DNA from: CADCWK01 sp964244115 | GTDB taxonomy: Bacteria; Chloroflexota; Chloroflexia; Thermomicrobiales; UBA6265 | DNA length: 44,435 bases | Direction: 5' to 3' | NCBI GenBank assembly: GCA_964244115.1 | Contig: CAXTHM010000029.1 | Coordinates: 1 to 44,435, forward strand | Shown here: piece after piece, positions 7,882-17,308 of the stretch | Numbering within the stretch: the first letter of the stretch is position 1 | Layout of the letters: each line of letters opens with the position of its first letter | Notes under the pieces: generated by a model | What the model saw: only the letters and a program-made list of their open reading frames with translations | Database searches by the model: none | What the model was told of the DNA's origin: nothing | Position numbers and translations under genes: made by a program

Positions 7882-10271
7882 CAGTCGGAACGTGGCCGGT
7901 CCGTTCGGCCGCTCGAACCGACAGTATAGTCGTTCGGCTGGGACTCCCGGCGTTCCCGGCGCGTGGGGGTGTACCAGCCCGGCATCGTGGGCTGCTGAGC
8001 CGACTGGAAGGGCCGACGGTCCGGTGGTCTGGGGCTGGTCGAGCGGCGACTGTCGCCATAGCGCTCGGCCGCTGTCGGTCGACGCCCGTTCCCGAACCGC
8101 CCGGGACCGGGCGGTTCGTCGTGGTCGTCGTCGTGGATCGGTGGCTCGGGCCGGCGACGGGGTCGCCACTGGTCGTGGTCGTCCGGGTTGGCGTATGCGT
8201 TCGACGGCGTCGGGGGGACCGGACGGGGGCGGCGGCGGCGCTCGTCGGTCCGGCTGGACGGCCGGTCGTCGAACTCGTCCCGGTAGCGCCACTCACGGCT
8301 GTCGCGATCACGCAGGGACGATGGCTCCCGCCAGGTCCGGCGGTCCCATTCGGCTCGCCGTCGCTCCGGGCCGGACTCCATCTCCTGGTCGTCGTCCTGG
8401 TCGTCGAAGAGCTCCTCGGTCTCGTCCACGGACGCGGCGCTCGCACCGGTCGGCGACAGGTCGGATCGGTCGAACGCGAGCCCCCGGCTGACACCGAGGT
8501 CGCCGACCAGCGACGGCGAGAGGCGGCGACCGATCGGAGCGACGAGTCGGACCAGGCGGCGCTCGATCGCGGTGAGTTCCGGGATGGCCAGTGCCCAGGA
8601 GATCAGCGCGTAGGGTGCCAGGACGAGGATCACCGCGATCGCGAGCAGCGCGGCCCGGACGATGAAGGTCGATCCCGATTCGGCCCAGAGCCGGTCGAGG
8701 CCGTTCGCCGCCGCCAGCCCGAAGGCGACGGCCGCGATGGTCGCGACGGCTACCCGACCGATCCACGGCAGCCATGTCCCGTCCGACTCGACGCCCAGCC
8801 CCCGGAACCGGATGAGCAGGACCGTGACGAGGATGACCGCCTCGACGGTGGTCGAGAGGCCGAGCGCGAGGCCGAGCGCCAGGCCGTCATACCGGTCGAT
8901 CGTGAGGGCGGCGACGGCGATGTTGATCACGATGATGATCAGGCCGGCGATGACCGGGGTGCGGGCGTCCTTCATCGCATAGAAGGCGCGGGTCAGCACC
9001 TCGACCAGCCCGTAGGCGATCAGCGCCGCCGCCAGTGCCGCCAGCGGGGCCGCGACCGCGACCGTCGACGCCCGGTCGAAGTCGCCTCGCTGGAGCAGAG
9101 CCGCGACGATCGGCTCGCGGTAGAGGAACAGGACGATCGTGATCGGGATGCTGAGGAAGACCAGCGGTCGGATCGCCTCGCTCAGCGTGCGATTCAGCGC
9201 GGCGATATCGGCCCGCTCCCATTGCCGTGCCATCGCCGGGAAGATCACCGTCGAGATCGAGAGCGCCAGGATGCCGTGGGGCAGCATCAGCAGTTGCCAG
9301 GCGTAGTTGATGCTGGCCGGACCGCCCTCGCCGAGCGAGGACGCGAAATTCGTGATGACGATGAAGTTGGCCGCGAACGCGATCTGGCCGACGACCCGCG
9401 GGACGAGGAGCCGGGCGACCTCGACCAGGCCATCGACCGAGCGGTCCAGCGAGAGCCGGAACCGCAGGCCACTCCTGAGGACGGCGGGTAGCTGGATCAG
9501 GGCGTGACCGGCCGCGCCGATGACGACCCCGATCGCGACGCCCTCGATCCCGGCGGTCGGCGCGAGGACGACGATGCCGACGATGATGCCGAGGTTGTAG
9601 ATCAGGGGCGCCAGCGCCGGCATCAGGAACCGGTCCTGCGCCTCGAGGATGCCCTTGGCCGCGATGCCGAGTCCCAGCAGGAGGGGCGACAGGACCAGGA
9701 CGCGCATCAGGCTGGCCGAGAGTTCGATGTACTCGTCGGCGAGGTTCGGCGCGATCAGATAGCGGATGATCGGGTCGGCGAGGATGAAGATCAGCGCCCC
9801 GGCCACGATCGTCAGCCCGATCGCCCACGTCAGGACGGCGTTGGCGAGTTGCCAGGCCCGGCGATCGTCCCCGCGGGCGAGGAAGCCGCCGAAGACCGGG
9901 ATGAACGCCGACCCGAACCCGGCCGACATCACGACGAGGAACAGGAGATCGGGGACACGGAAGGCAGCCGCGTAGGCGTCGGCCTCGCCGCCGGTGCCGA
10001 ACTGGTTGGCGATCAGGACTTCGCGGGCGAAGCCGAGGAGCCGGCTGGCGATGAAGGCCAGCGCCACCACCGCCGTGTTCCGGGCGATGCTGCTGACCTG
10101 CGGCCGCCGGATCGCGTCGGCGAGCGTCTCGAACTCGACCGCCTCCTGCGCGGTGGCGGTCGTCACCTCGTGGGCAGCCGGAGCAAGCGCCTCGTAGTCG
10201 CGGGCGCTGGACGGGACCGGTGGCCGGGAACGCGGTCTCCGGGACGCTGGCCGCACGCCTTGTCCTCTCAT
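7881..10271 (-). CDS. murJ: MurJ lipid II flippase with long charged C-terminal tail
   Basis: MATE/MOP-fold flippase that moves lipid II across the cytoplasmic membrane. The core (about residues 65-565) contains some 14 hydrophobic segments and typical MurJ stretches such as SRLLGFAREVLIANQFGTG, RVPDLLFLVVMSAGFGSAFIPVF, and MLPHGILALSISTVIFPAMA. After ELTAIERR about 230 residues follow that are rich in Arg, Asp, Pro and Ser, without hydrophobic runs; they look disordered and cytoplasmic. I use ATG 10271 because a possible -10 (TATACT) lies at 10358-10353. GTG 10256, preceded by AGAGGA, is an alternative, and the frame is open to 10391. It is the first gene of a murJ-lepA-mazG unit and diverges from rpsT. 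Core function secure; start uncertain. Confidence 0.92.
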   Translation of the reverse strand: MRGQGVRPASRRPRSRPPVPSSARDYEALAPAAHEVTTATAQEAVEFETLADAIRRPQVSSIARNTAVVALAFIASRLLGFAREVLIANQFGTGGEADAYAAAFRVPDLLFLVVMSAGFGSAFIPVFGGFLARGDDRRAWQLANAVLTWAIGLTIVAGALIFILADPIIRYLIAPNLADEYIELSASLMRVLVLSPLLLGLGIAAKGILEAQDRFLMPALAPLIYNLGIIVGIVVLAPTAGIEGVAIGVVIGAAGHALIQLPAVLRSGLRFRLSLDRSVDGLVEVARLLVPRVVGQIAFAANFIVITNFASSLGEGGPASINYAWQLLMLPHGILALSISTVIFPAMARQWERADIAALNRTLSEAIRPLVFLSIPITIVLFLYREPIVAALLQRGDFDRASTVAVAAPLAALAAALIAYGLVEVLTRAFYAMKDARTPVIAGLIIIVINIAVAALTIDRYDGLALGLALGLSTTVEAVILVTVLLIRFRGLGVESDGTWLPWIGRVAVATIAAVAFGLAAANGLDRLWAESGSTFIVRAALLAIAVILVLAPYALISWALAIPELTAIERRLVRLVAPIGRRLSPSLVGDLGVSRGLAFDRSDLSPTGASAASVDETEELFDDQDDDQEMESGPERRRAEWDRRTWREPSSLRDRDSREWRYRDEFDDRPSSRTDERRRRPRPVPPTPSNAYANPDDHDQWRPRRRPEPPIHDDDHDEPPGPGRFGNGRRPTAAERYGDSRRSTSPRPPDRRPFQSAQQPTMPGWYTPTRRERRESQPNDYTVGSSGRTDRPRSD

Positions 10272-10352
10272 GGGGGGAGCAAACGGGAACGACGATGGTC
10301 GGGTGTGGTCGATCGCGACGCCGCCCCGCCGCCGATGTGGTCGCAACGATGA

Positions 10353-10358
10353 AGTATA
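10353..10358 (-). promoter_or_regulatory. possible -10 element for murJ-lepA-mazG
   Basis: The minus strand reads TATACT at 10358-10353, about 80 bases before the chosen murJ start. No good -35 box stands at 17-18 bp. The ten bases AGTATACGAG (10353-10362) recur exactly upstream of the spermidine-synthase-like gene (35331-35340). Confidence 0.4.
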
Positions 10359-10393
10359 CGAGGACGGGCTAGCTACCGATGTCGACGCCACGC

Positions 10394-10423
10394 TTGGCGG
10401 AGACGGCGCCGTTCGGGTATCAT
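10394..10423 (+). promoter_or_regulatory. sigma-70-type promoter for rpsT
   Basis: TTGGCG (10394-10399) and TATCAT (10418-10423) are 18 bp apart. The predicted transcript has a leader of about 80 bases with a GGCGCC hairpin (10438-10443 with 10451-10456). The UPF0182 gene has a similar promoter, TTGGCG-N18-AATCAT. Confidence 0.55.
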
Positions 10424-10510
10424 TCGGAGTCGATTGTGGCGCCGAACCCCGGCGCCGATTGCTTGTGCAGCGATCCAGCCCGTGTTCGACGTTGAGAAGG
10501 ATGGCACCGA

Positions 10511-10774
10511 TTGGCCAACAGCAAGTCAGCCCGCAAGCGTATCCTCGTCGCCCAGCGCCGCCACGATAGCCGCCGACCGTACATCTCGGCCTGCCGCACG
10601 CTGGTGAAGAAGGCTGTTCTCGCCATCCAGAGTGGGGATCAGGCCGTCGCGACCGTCGCTGTCGGTAACGCCGTGAAGATGCTGGACCGCACGGCCGGCA
10701 AGGGCATCATCCACCGGAACAACGCCGCCCGGCGCAAGTCCCGCCTGCTGCACAAGTACAACAGCATCGGCTAG
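10511..10774 (+). CDS. rpsT: 30S ribosomal protein S20, TTG start
   Basis: Small-subunit primary 16S rRNA-binding protein. The 87-residue sequence is typical: ANSKSARKRILVAQRR at the start, a basic helix, then DRTAGKGIIHRNNAARRKSRL at the end. The only sensible start is TTG at 10511, with AAGGA (10496-10500) ten bases upstream; the ATG at 10501 is out of frame. Escherichia coli rpsT also uses a UUG start, which is part of its autogenous translational control, so the leader hairpin and poor start here may work the same way; that is inference. It is monocistronic, with its own promoter and a hairpin terminator facing holA. Confidence 0.96.
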   Translation: MANSKSARKRILVAQRRHDSRRPYISACRTLVKKAVLAIQSGDQAVATVAVGNAVKMLDRTAGKGIIHRNNAARRKSRLLHKYNSIG

Positions 10775-10818
10775 GCACTGCGACTTAGTCGTCGATCGCT
10801 CCGATTCGGTTCAGCCGG

Positions 10819-10847
10819 GAAGCCCGACGCGAAGAGCGCCGGGCTTC
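10819..10847. terminator. hairpin between rpsT and holA
   Basis: GAAGCCCG (10819-10826) pairs with CGGGCTTC (10840-10847); after one A/C mismatch CGC pairs with GCG around the loop GAAGA. It lies 45 bp after the rpsT stop and 27 bp from the holA stop, serving both converging genes. No T tract. Confidence 0.75.
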
Positions 10848-10873
10848 TGGCGTGTTCCGGGATCCGCGGGCGT

Positions 10874-11905
10874 TCAGCCGTTCCGGTTCGCCGATCGGCC
10901 GAGATCGGCCAGACACGCGTAGAGGGCGTCGGCCGGCGTCCGGAGACGGCCGCGCTTGGTGGCCCGGTCCGCGTCGAGGGTCGCGGTCAGCACGCGCTCG
11001 GGTGACTGGCTGCCGCGTCGCATTGAGGCCTGTAACGCGCTGACCCGGCCCGGTGTGCCGAGGGCGAGGTCTCGGGCGATCGTCGCGGCGGGCCGGCTGC
11101 CGGCCGCGTCGATCACGATCCCCAGCTCGGCCTGCTGGGCAAGTTGGGCGCTGAGCCGGGCCGGTTCGTCGCCGGCGTCGAGCAGTCGGCTGAGTTCGGG
11201 CAGTGCCGAGCGCAGATTCCCCTGTCCGGCCGCGTCGCCGAACTTGAAGATCTGGTCGGTGTCGCCGTTGATCGCCATCTCCTCGACCGTGGCGGTCGTC
11301 ACCGGGCCGGGCCAGGCGGCGCTGACCAGCTTGGCGATCTCGTTGCCGAGGAGTTCCATGTCGGGTGGGCGGTCGTAGCGCGGATTGTTCGGCAGCGCCG
11401 ACCAGCTCTGCGGGTAGAGCCGCGCCGCGAGCTGGCGGGCGGTCTGGGGATCGATCGAGCCGCCCTCGGCCGCCGTGCGATCCCGGATCCAGCCGACCAG
11501 TTCCTGCCCCCGTGGGGGATCGCTGATCGTGATCGAGGCGGTCGAAGGCAACGCCTTCGAGACGGCCGCCGGCAGCGTCGCGGTGGCGGTCTCGAGCAGG
11601 ATCAGCAGGTTGGAGTCGAGCGTACCGGCCACGATCGGCCCGATGTCGACCGAGCCCTCATCGTCGCCGTCCGGGTCGGCCTTCCTGCCGCCGCGTTTGG
11701 CTCGCGACAGCAGGTCGGTCACGATCACCACCCGGCTGGGGTTGAAGAACCCCGCGGCCCCGATCTGCCCGACGATCTCGGAGATCGAGGCGGTCCGGCC
11801 GTCGAGCCGGGAGGTGCTCTGACCCGACGGGTCGTGTTCGGCGGCGAGCCGGAGGGCGTTCGTTCGGGAGGTGGCGCCGTCGAGTCCGGCAAAGACAGCT
11901 ATCAT
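10874..11905 (-). CDS. holA: DNA polymerase III delta subunit (clamp loader)
   Basis: Delta opens the beta sliding clamp as part of the clamp-loader complex. The 343-residue protein starts MIAVFAGLDGATSRTNALRL, has the FFNPSRVVIVTDLL segment, a middle RGQELVGWIRDRTAAEGG region, and the C-terminal collar helices (ELLGNEIAKLVSA, QIFKFGDAAGQGN). Like most delta proteins it is divergent and lacks catalytic motifs, so the call rests on architecture. ATG 11905 has GGAG six bases before it; the frame is open to 12016 but that extension is unlike the family. A TATCAC at 11932-11927 could be its -10. The gene is alone, converging on rpsT and diverging from fabF. Confidence 0.85.
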   Translation of the reverse strand: MIAVFAGLDGATSRTNALRLAAEHDPSGQSTSRLDGRTASISEIVGQIGAAGFFNPSRVVIVTDLLSRAKRGGRKADPDGDDEGSVDIGPIVAGTLDSNLLILLETATATLPAAVSKALPSTASITISDPPRGQELVGWIRDRTAAEGGSIDPQTARQLAARLYPQSWSALPNNPRYDRPPDMELLGNEIAKLVSAAWPGPVTTATVEEMAINGDTDQIFKFGDAAGQGNLRSALPELSRLLDAGDEPARLSAQLAQQAELGIVIDAAGSRPAATIARDLALGTPGRVSALQASMRRGSQSPERVLTATLDADRATKRGRLRTPADALYACLADLGRSANRNG

Positions 11906-12030
11906 GCGGACTCCGGTGCGCGCCGAGTGATACAAGGATCGATGAGCGACCAACTCCGCGAGTGCCGTGTGTGACGGAGCCTTGAACCTGCATGGCAGGT
12001 GGGCGCCACACCTCACCGGCGGACCGATGA

Positions 12031-12043
12031 GGGAGCAGCTCCC
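12031..12043. promoter_or_regulatory. short perfect inverted repeat in the holA/fabF divergent region
   Basis: GGGAGCAGCTCCC is a 6-bp inverted repeat around a single base, in the 260-bp region between the divergent holA and fabF starts. It could be an operator for fabF, but one copy is weak evidence. I see no convincing -35/-10 pair for fabF. Confidence 0.25.
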
Positions 12044-12165
12044 GGCTCGGAGTTATTGGCTCAAGACATCGTCAGACATCACGAACACCGCAGGGCTGGC
12101 CGGGAACGAGAGTAGCATGGGCTCGGAATCCGATTCCAGTCGAGCCGACCACACGGGAGGACCAG

Positions 12166-13425
12166 ATGACTAGGCCGCGACGAATCGTTGTCACCGGCGT
12201 CGGCGCCGTCACCCCGATCGGCAACGACGTCCCGACCTTCTGGGGCGCGGCCCGGGTTGGCACGTCAGGCGTGGCTCCGATCAGCCGCTGGGACGCGTCC
12301 GCCTTCGAGACGACCTTCGCCGCCGAAGTCCGGGGATACGACCCGGCGCCGACCGTGGGCCGCAAGGAGGCCCGGCGGATGGACCGCTACAGCCAGTTCG
12401 CCGTAACGGCGGCGCGGGAGGCCGCGGCTGATGCCGGCCTCGTCATCGCCGACGGAGAGGCGGGACGGGTCGGCGCGATCATCGCGACGGCCATCGGCGG
12501 CCTGGAGACGATCGAGGCGGGGATGCAGACCTTGCTGGAACAGGGGCCGTCCCGGGTCGGTCCGTTCTTCATGCCGATGATGCTGCCGAACATGGCGTCG
12601 GGCAATGTCGCGATCGCCATCGGCGCCGCCGGCCCCAACTACGCGCCGGTCTCGGCCTGCGCCGGCGCCGCCCACGCGATCGGCGAGGCCGCCGAGATCA
12701 TCCGGCGCGGTGATGCCGACGTGATGCTGGCCGGAGGGTCCGAGGCGCCGGTCACGCGCCTGAGCGTGGCCGGGTTCGGCGCGATGGGCGCGTTATCCCG
12801 GCGTAACGACGACCCGGCGCGGGCCAGCCGACCGTTCGACGCCGGCCGGGATGGCTTCGTCCTCGGTGAGGGCGGTGCCGTCCTCGTCCTGGAGAGCGAG
12901 GAGCGTGCGCTCGGCCGGGGCGCGACCATCCTCGGCGAGGTCGCCGGCTACGCCATGACGGACGACGCCTTTCATCTGGTCCAGCCCGGCCCGGGCGGCG
13001 AGGGGGCGGCCCGGGCGATGAACCTGGCGCTCGGGAAGGCCGGACTTCGGGCCAGCGAGATCGACTACGTCAACGCGCACGGGACCTCGACGCCGCTCAA
13101 CGAGAAGCTGGAGACGGCGGCGCTGCGGACCGTCTTCGGCGATGCGCTGGCGACCTTGCCGGTCAGCTCGACCAAGTCGATGACCGGTCACCTGCTCGGC
13201 GCGGCCGGCGCGATCGAGGCGGTCATCGCCCTGATGGCGATGCGGGACGGCGTCGTCCCGCCGACGATCAACTACGAGCAGCCGGACCCGGACTGCGACC
13301 TCGATGTCGTCCCCAACGTCGCCCGCCGGGGAGAGCTTCGCCACGTCATGAGCAACTCGCTCGGCTTCGGTGGACATAACGTCTCACTGATCTTCTCGGC
13401 GTACAGCGAGACGCCTGCCGGGTAG
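12166..13425 (+). CDS. fabF: beta-ketoacyl-ACP synthase II (KAS II)
   Basis: Condensing enzyme of fatty-acid elongation that joins malonyl-ACP to acyl-ACP in the cytoplasm. All three catalytic residues are present: Cys165 in SACAGAAHAIGEA, His305 in NAHGTSTPLN and His342 in SMTGHLLGAAGA. The 419-residue length and the VVTGVGAVTPIG N terminus are standard for FabF. ATG 12166 has GGGAGG five bases upstream. It is a single gene here, without acpP or other fab genes next to it; acpS lies about 10 kb away. The stop codon itself sits in the loop of a 15-bp terminator hairpin shared with the converging sigma factor gene. Confidence 0.95.
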   Translation: MTRPRRIVVTGVGAVTPIGNDVPTFWGAARVGTSGVAPISRWDASAFETTFAAEVRGYDPAPTVGRKEARRMDRYSQFAVTAAREAAADAGLVIADGEAGRVGAIIATAIGGLETIEAGMQTLLEQGPSRVGPFFMPMMLPNMASGNVAIAIGAAGPNYAPVSACAGAAHAIGEAAEIIRRGDADVMLAGGSEAPVTRLSVAGFGAMGALSRRNDDPARASRPFDAGRDGFVLGEGGAVLVLESEERALGRGATILGEVAGYAMTDDAFHLVQPGPGGEGAARAMNLALGKAGLRASEIDYVNAHGTSTPLNEKLETAALRTVFGDALATLPVSSTKSMTGHLLGAAGAIEAVIALMAMRDGVVPPTINYEQPDPDCDLDVVPNVARRGELRHVMSNSLGFGGHNVSLIFSAYSETPAG

Positions 13426-13440
13426 GGCAGGCGTCTCGCT
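13405..13440. terminator. 15-bp hairpin with the fabF stop codon in its loop
   Basis: AGCGAGACGCCTGCC (13405-13419) pairs perfectly with 13426-13440. The six-base loop GGGTAG contains the fabF TAG stop (13423-13425). The converging sigA stop is 34 bp further on, so the hairpin probably ends both transcripts. Confidence 0.85.
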
Positions 13441-13473
13441 CGACACGACCGGTTGGTCCGATAGCGCGCGGGA

Positions 13474-14694
<1,221 letters not shown>

Positions 14695-14876
14695 CGAAGC
14701 GTTCTCACCTCACCTATGGTTGACACGGTCGACTCGCGGGCGTGGTCCGTACCGGTCGTGGATGACCGGTGCGTTCCACGCCCTGACAGCGTCGGACGCT
14801 GTCTGCGACATCCGATGACGGCTGTCTGCGGGAGGGCTTATCCTTTCGACGTTGGGCTGATGCTCTGAGTGGTATT

Positions 14877-14905
14877 AGGGTAGAGGAATGGCGATGCCGT
14901 TTCAA
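14877..14905 (-). promoter_or_regulatory. sigma-70-type promoter for sigA
   Basis: On the minus strand TTGAAA (14905-14900) and TACCCT (14882-14877) stand 17 bp apart, leaving a leader of about 175 bases before the sigA start. Confidence 0.55.
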
Positions 14906-15064
14906 GTAACTTGGACCCTATTGTCGCCGCTTCCCTTCATTTGCCTTCGCATTTCGCCGTCCCGCGCCAGTTGTGTTCGTACACTGGGATGAATAGTCAC
15001 CATTCCCGACTCAGTCCCACTCGTTCGACCACCCATACCGGCCGGGGGGTGCGGTCTGACGCGA

Positions 15065-15073
15065 TGGTATAGT
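15065..15073 (+). promoter_or_regulatory. extended -10 promoter for yebC-ruvC-tlyA-larB
   Basis: TGGTATAGT combines a TGn extension with a -10 hexamer TATAGT. The sequence at the -35 position is G-rich and unlike consensus, which an extended -10 can tolerate. It lies 99 bases before the yebC start. Confidence 0.5.
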
Positions 15074-15171
15074 CCATCCGAGACGTGACTCGGCGGGAGA
15101 GGGCTCGACAAGCCGCGCCATCGATCGGTTCGATGAGACCCGCCGCATCGTTCACCCAGGAGTTGACGCCG

Positions 15172-15918
15172 ATGTCCGGACATTCGAAATGGTCGACCAT
15201 CAAGCGCCAGAAGGGCGCGGCCGACGCCAAGCGCGGGCAACTGTTCACCAAGCTGGCCCGCGAGATCACCGTCGCGTCCCGGGCCGGACTGCCCGATCCG
15301 GAGAGCAACCCTCGCCTCCGGCTCGCCGTCCAGCGAGCCAAGACGGCCAGCATGCCCAAGGACAACATCGACCGCGCGATCGAGCGGGGTTCCGGCGAGA
15401 CCGGTGGCGAGAACTACGACGAGTTGTTCTACGAGGGGTATGGTCCCGGCGGCACCGCGCTGATGATCTACGCGCTAACCGACAACCGGAACCGGACCGT
15501 TGGCGAGGTCCGGGCCGTCCTGACCCGGGCGGGCGGCACGCTCGGCGAGTCCGGCAGCGTCGGCTGGATGTTCGATCAGGTCGGCCAGATCATCGTCGAG
15601 GCCGACGGAGACCGGGCCGATGAGCTCACGATGTCGGCGATCGACGCTGGAGCCGCCGATGTCGTGGCGACCGATGGGATCGTGGAGATCTACACCGAGG
15701 CCGCCGATCTCCATCGCGTCCAGGAGAGCATCAGTGGCGCTGGCTACGAGATCGAGAACGCCGAGCTGATCATGCGCCCCAAGACGCTGGTCGACCTCGA
15801 CATCGAGGTCGCGACGAAGTTCCTCCGGCTGGTCGACAAGCTCGAGGACCTCGATGACGTCCAGACCGTCTACTCCAATCTGGAAGTCAGTGACGAGCTG
15901 ATGGCCGAGGTCGGCTAG
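15172..15918 (+). CDS. yebC: YebC/PmpR family DNA-binding or translation-related protein
   Basis: Widely conserved 248-residue protein. It starts with the signature MSGHSKWSTIKRQKGAAD and has the family's PKDNIDRAIERGSGE, YEGYGPGGTALMIYALTDN and GSVGWMFDQ segments. YebC proteins have been described both as transcription regulators (for example PmpR) and, more recently, as ribosome-associated factors for difficult peptide sequences; the sequence does not decide between them. The true start is ATG 15172, with AGGAG nine bases upstream, not the longer frame from 15085. It heads a tight operon, with ruvC 14 bp later, the usual yebC-ruvC order. Confidence 0.95.
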   Translation: MSGHSKWSTIKRQKGAADAKRGQLFTKLAREITVASRAGLPDPESNPRLRLAVQRAKTASMPKDNIDRAIERGSGETGGENYDELFYEGYGPGGTALMIYALTDNRNRTVGEVRAVLTRAGGTLGESGSVGWMFDQVGQIIVEADGDRADELTMSAIDAGAADVVATDGIVEIYTEAADLHRVQESISGAGYEIENAELIMRPKTLVDLDIEVATKFLRLVDKLEDLDDVQTVYSNLEVSDELMAEVG

Positions 15919-15932
15919 GGGACGTCCCGCCG

Positions 15933-16427
15933 ATGCTGACGCTCGGAGTCGACCCCGGAACGGCCCGGCTCGGTTACGGGCTGATCCGGTCCCGGGGGCA
16001 GGAGCGGGAAGCGCTGGCCTATGGTGTCCTCGAGACGTCGGCTGCCGTCCCGATGCCGGAGCGCCTCCTGACGCTGCACTCCGGACTCCGTGATGTGATC
16101 GAGGAGTTCCTGCCGTCCAGCATGGCGGTCGAGCGCCTGTTCTTCGCCCGGAACGTGACCACGGCGATCGCGGTCGGGCAGGCCCGCGGGGTGATCCTGC
16201 TGGCGGCGGCCCAGTTCGGGATTCCCGTTGCCGAGTACACCCCGGCGGAGATCAAGCAGTCCGTCTCGGGCTACGGCAAAGCCGACAAGGGACAGATGCA
16301 GGAGATGGTCCGACTGGTGCTTGGGCTCGACCACATCCCGCGGCCCGACGACGCCGCCGACGCGCTGGCCGTCGCGCTCTGCCACACGCAGTTCGCGCCC
16401 TACGCGCGGCTCGAGTCCGGCACATGA
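15933..16427 (+). CDS. ruvC: Holliday junction resolvase RuvC
   Basis: Endonuclease that resolves four-way DNA junctions in recombination and repair, working as a dimer with RuvAB. The four acidic catalytic residues are in place: Asp7 (GVDPGTARLGYG), Glu67 (AVERLFF), Asp140 and Asp143 (RPDDAADALAVALCH). The length of 164 residues is normal. ruvA and ruvB are not in this window. The ATG follows yebC by 14 bp, and its last bases form an ATGA overlap with tlyA, so the genes are likely translated together. Confidence 0.95.
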   Translation: MLTLGVDPGTARLGYGLIRSRGQEREALAYGVLETSAAVPMPERLLTLHSGLRDVIEEFLPSSMAVERLFFARNVTTAIAVGQARGVILLAAAQFGIPVAEYTPAEIKQSVSGYGKADKGQMQEMVRLVLGLDHIPRPDDAADALAVALCHTQFAPYARLESGT

Positions 16428-17308
16428 CGGACCGCCCCGCCCGACGGCGACGACTCGATGAGGAGGTCGTCGCGCGCGGCCTCCTCGACACCCGCTCCCG
16501 GGCGCGGGCCTACATCATGGCCGGCGATGTCCTCGTCAACGGGCAGAAGGTGGTCCGGGCCGGCCAGCTCGTCGCCCCGGCCGATCGGGTCGATCTCGTC
16601 CAGGCCCGGCGCTTCGTCAGTCGCGGCGGGGAGAAGCTCGACGGCGCCCTGATGACGTTCGCCGTCGACCCGAGCGGACTCGTCGCGGCCGACCTCGGAG
16701 CCAGCACCGGCGGCTTCACCGATTGTCTGCTTCAGCGCGGCGCGGCGAAGGTCTACGCCGTCGACGTCGGCTACGGCCAGCTCGACGAGCGGGTCCGCAG
16801 GGACGAGCGGGTCGTGGTCATGGAGCGAACCAACGCTCGCCTGCTGCCAGGTCTGCCCGAGCCGATCGACCTGGTCGTGATCGATGTCTCGTTCATCTCC
16901 CTCTCACTGATCTTCCCGGTTGCCGCGAAGATCCTGCGCGTAGGCGGCGGCGTGATTCCGCTGATCAAGCCGCAGTTCGAGGCGGGCCGGAAGGCGGTCG
17001 GCAAGAACGGCGTCGTCCGCGACCCGGACGTGCACCGCCGGGTGCTGGCCGAGGCGATCGCGTCGGCGCGGACGAACGGACTCGCGGTGCGCGGACTCGT
17101 CGCGTCGTCACTGGTCGGGCCGGCCGGGAACGTCGAGTTCCTGGCCCATCTCGTCCGCGCGCTTCCGGACCCGGCGCGCGACCCGGAGCCACAGGATCTG
17201 ATCGATGCCGCCATGCTGACGCTCCCGGTTCGACCGTCCGATGAGATTGTCGACGACGAGGCCGCGGACGAGCCTCGGCTCGACGGGTCGGAGCCAGTCG
17301 ATGCCTGA
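16424..17308 (+). CDS. tlyA: TlyA family rRNA 2'-O-methyltransferase (S4 + FtsJ domains)
   Basis: Probable SAM-dependent 2'-O-methyltransferase of rRNA cytidines; TlyA of mycobacteria modifies 16S C1409 and 23S C1920. An S4 RNA-binding domain occupies roughly residues 8-70 (RLDEEVVARGLLDTRSRARA, then RFVSRGGEKLDGAL), followed by an FtsJ-like fold with the SAM motif ADLGASTGGFTDCLLQRGA, VYAVDVGYGQL and DVSFISL. The C-terminal 30 residues are acidic and probably disordered. It overlaps ruvC by ATGA and larB by 8 bp. Family secure; which rRNA sites it modifies here is inferred. Confidence 0.92.
   Translation: MTDRPARRRRLDEEVVARGLLDTRSRARAYIMAGDVLVNGQKVVRAGQLVAPADRVDLVQARRFVSRGGEKLDGALMTFAVDPSGLVAADLGASTGGFTDCLLQRGAAKVYAVDVGYGQLDERVRRDERVVVMERTNARLLPGLPEPIDLVVIDVSFISLSLIFPVAAKILRVGGGVIPLIKPQFEAGRKAVGKNGVVRDPDVHRRVLAEAIASARTNGLAVRGLVASSLVGPAGNVEFLAHLVRALPDPARDPEPQDLIDAAMLTLPVRPSDEIVDDEAADEPRLDGSEPVDA

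Larger units (their letters stand above)
14695..15171. other. 477-bp divergent intergenic region, sigA / yebC
   Basis: This stretch has no credible gene; the short open frames here lack coding character. It holds the leader and promoter of sigA, and the promoter of the yebC operon, an extended -10 (TGG-TATAGT, 15065-15073). Part of it (around 14880-14950) is noticeably less G+C-rich than the surroundings. Confidence 0.6.

Noticed and set aside
5980..7929. Long plus-strand frame opposite lepA
   Set aside because: Complement of a secure gene; no domain, no ribosome site.
7882..8292. An N-terminal extension of LepA
   Set aside because: The open frame runs inside murJ on the same strand in another phase; its sequence has no counterpart in LepA.
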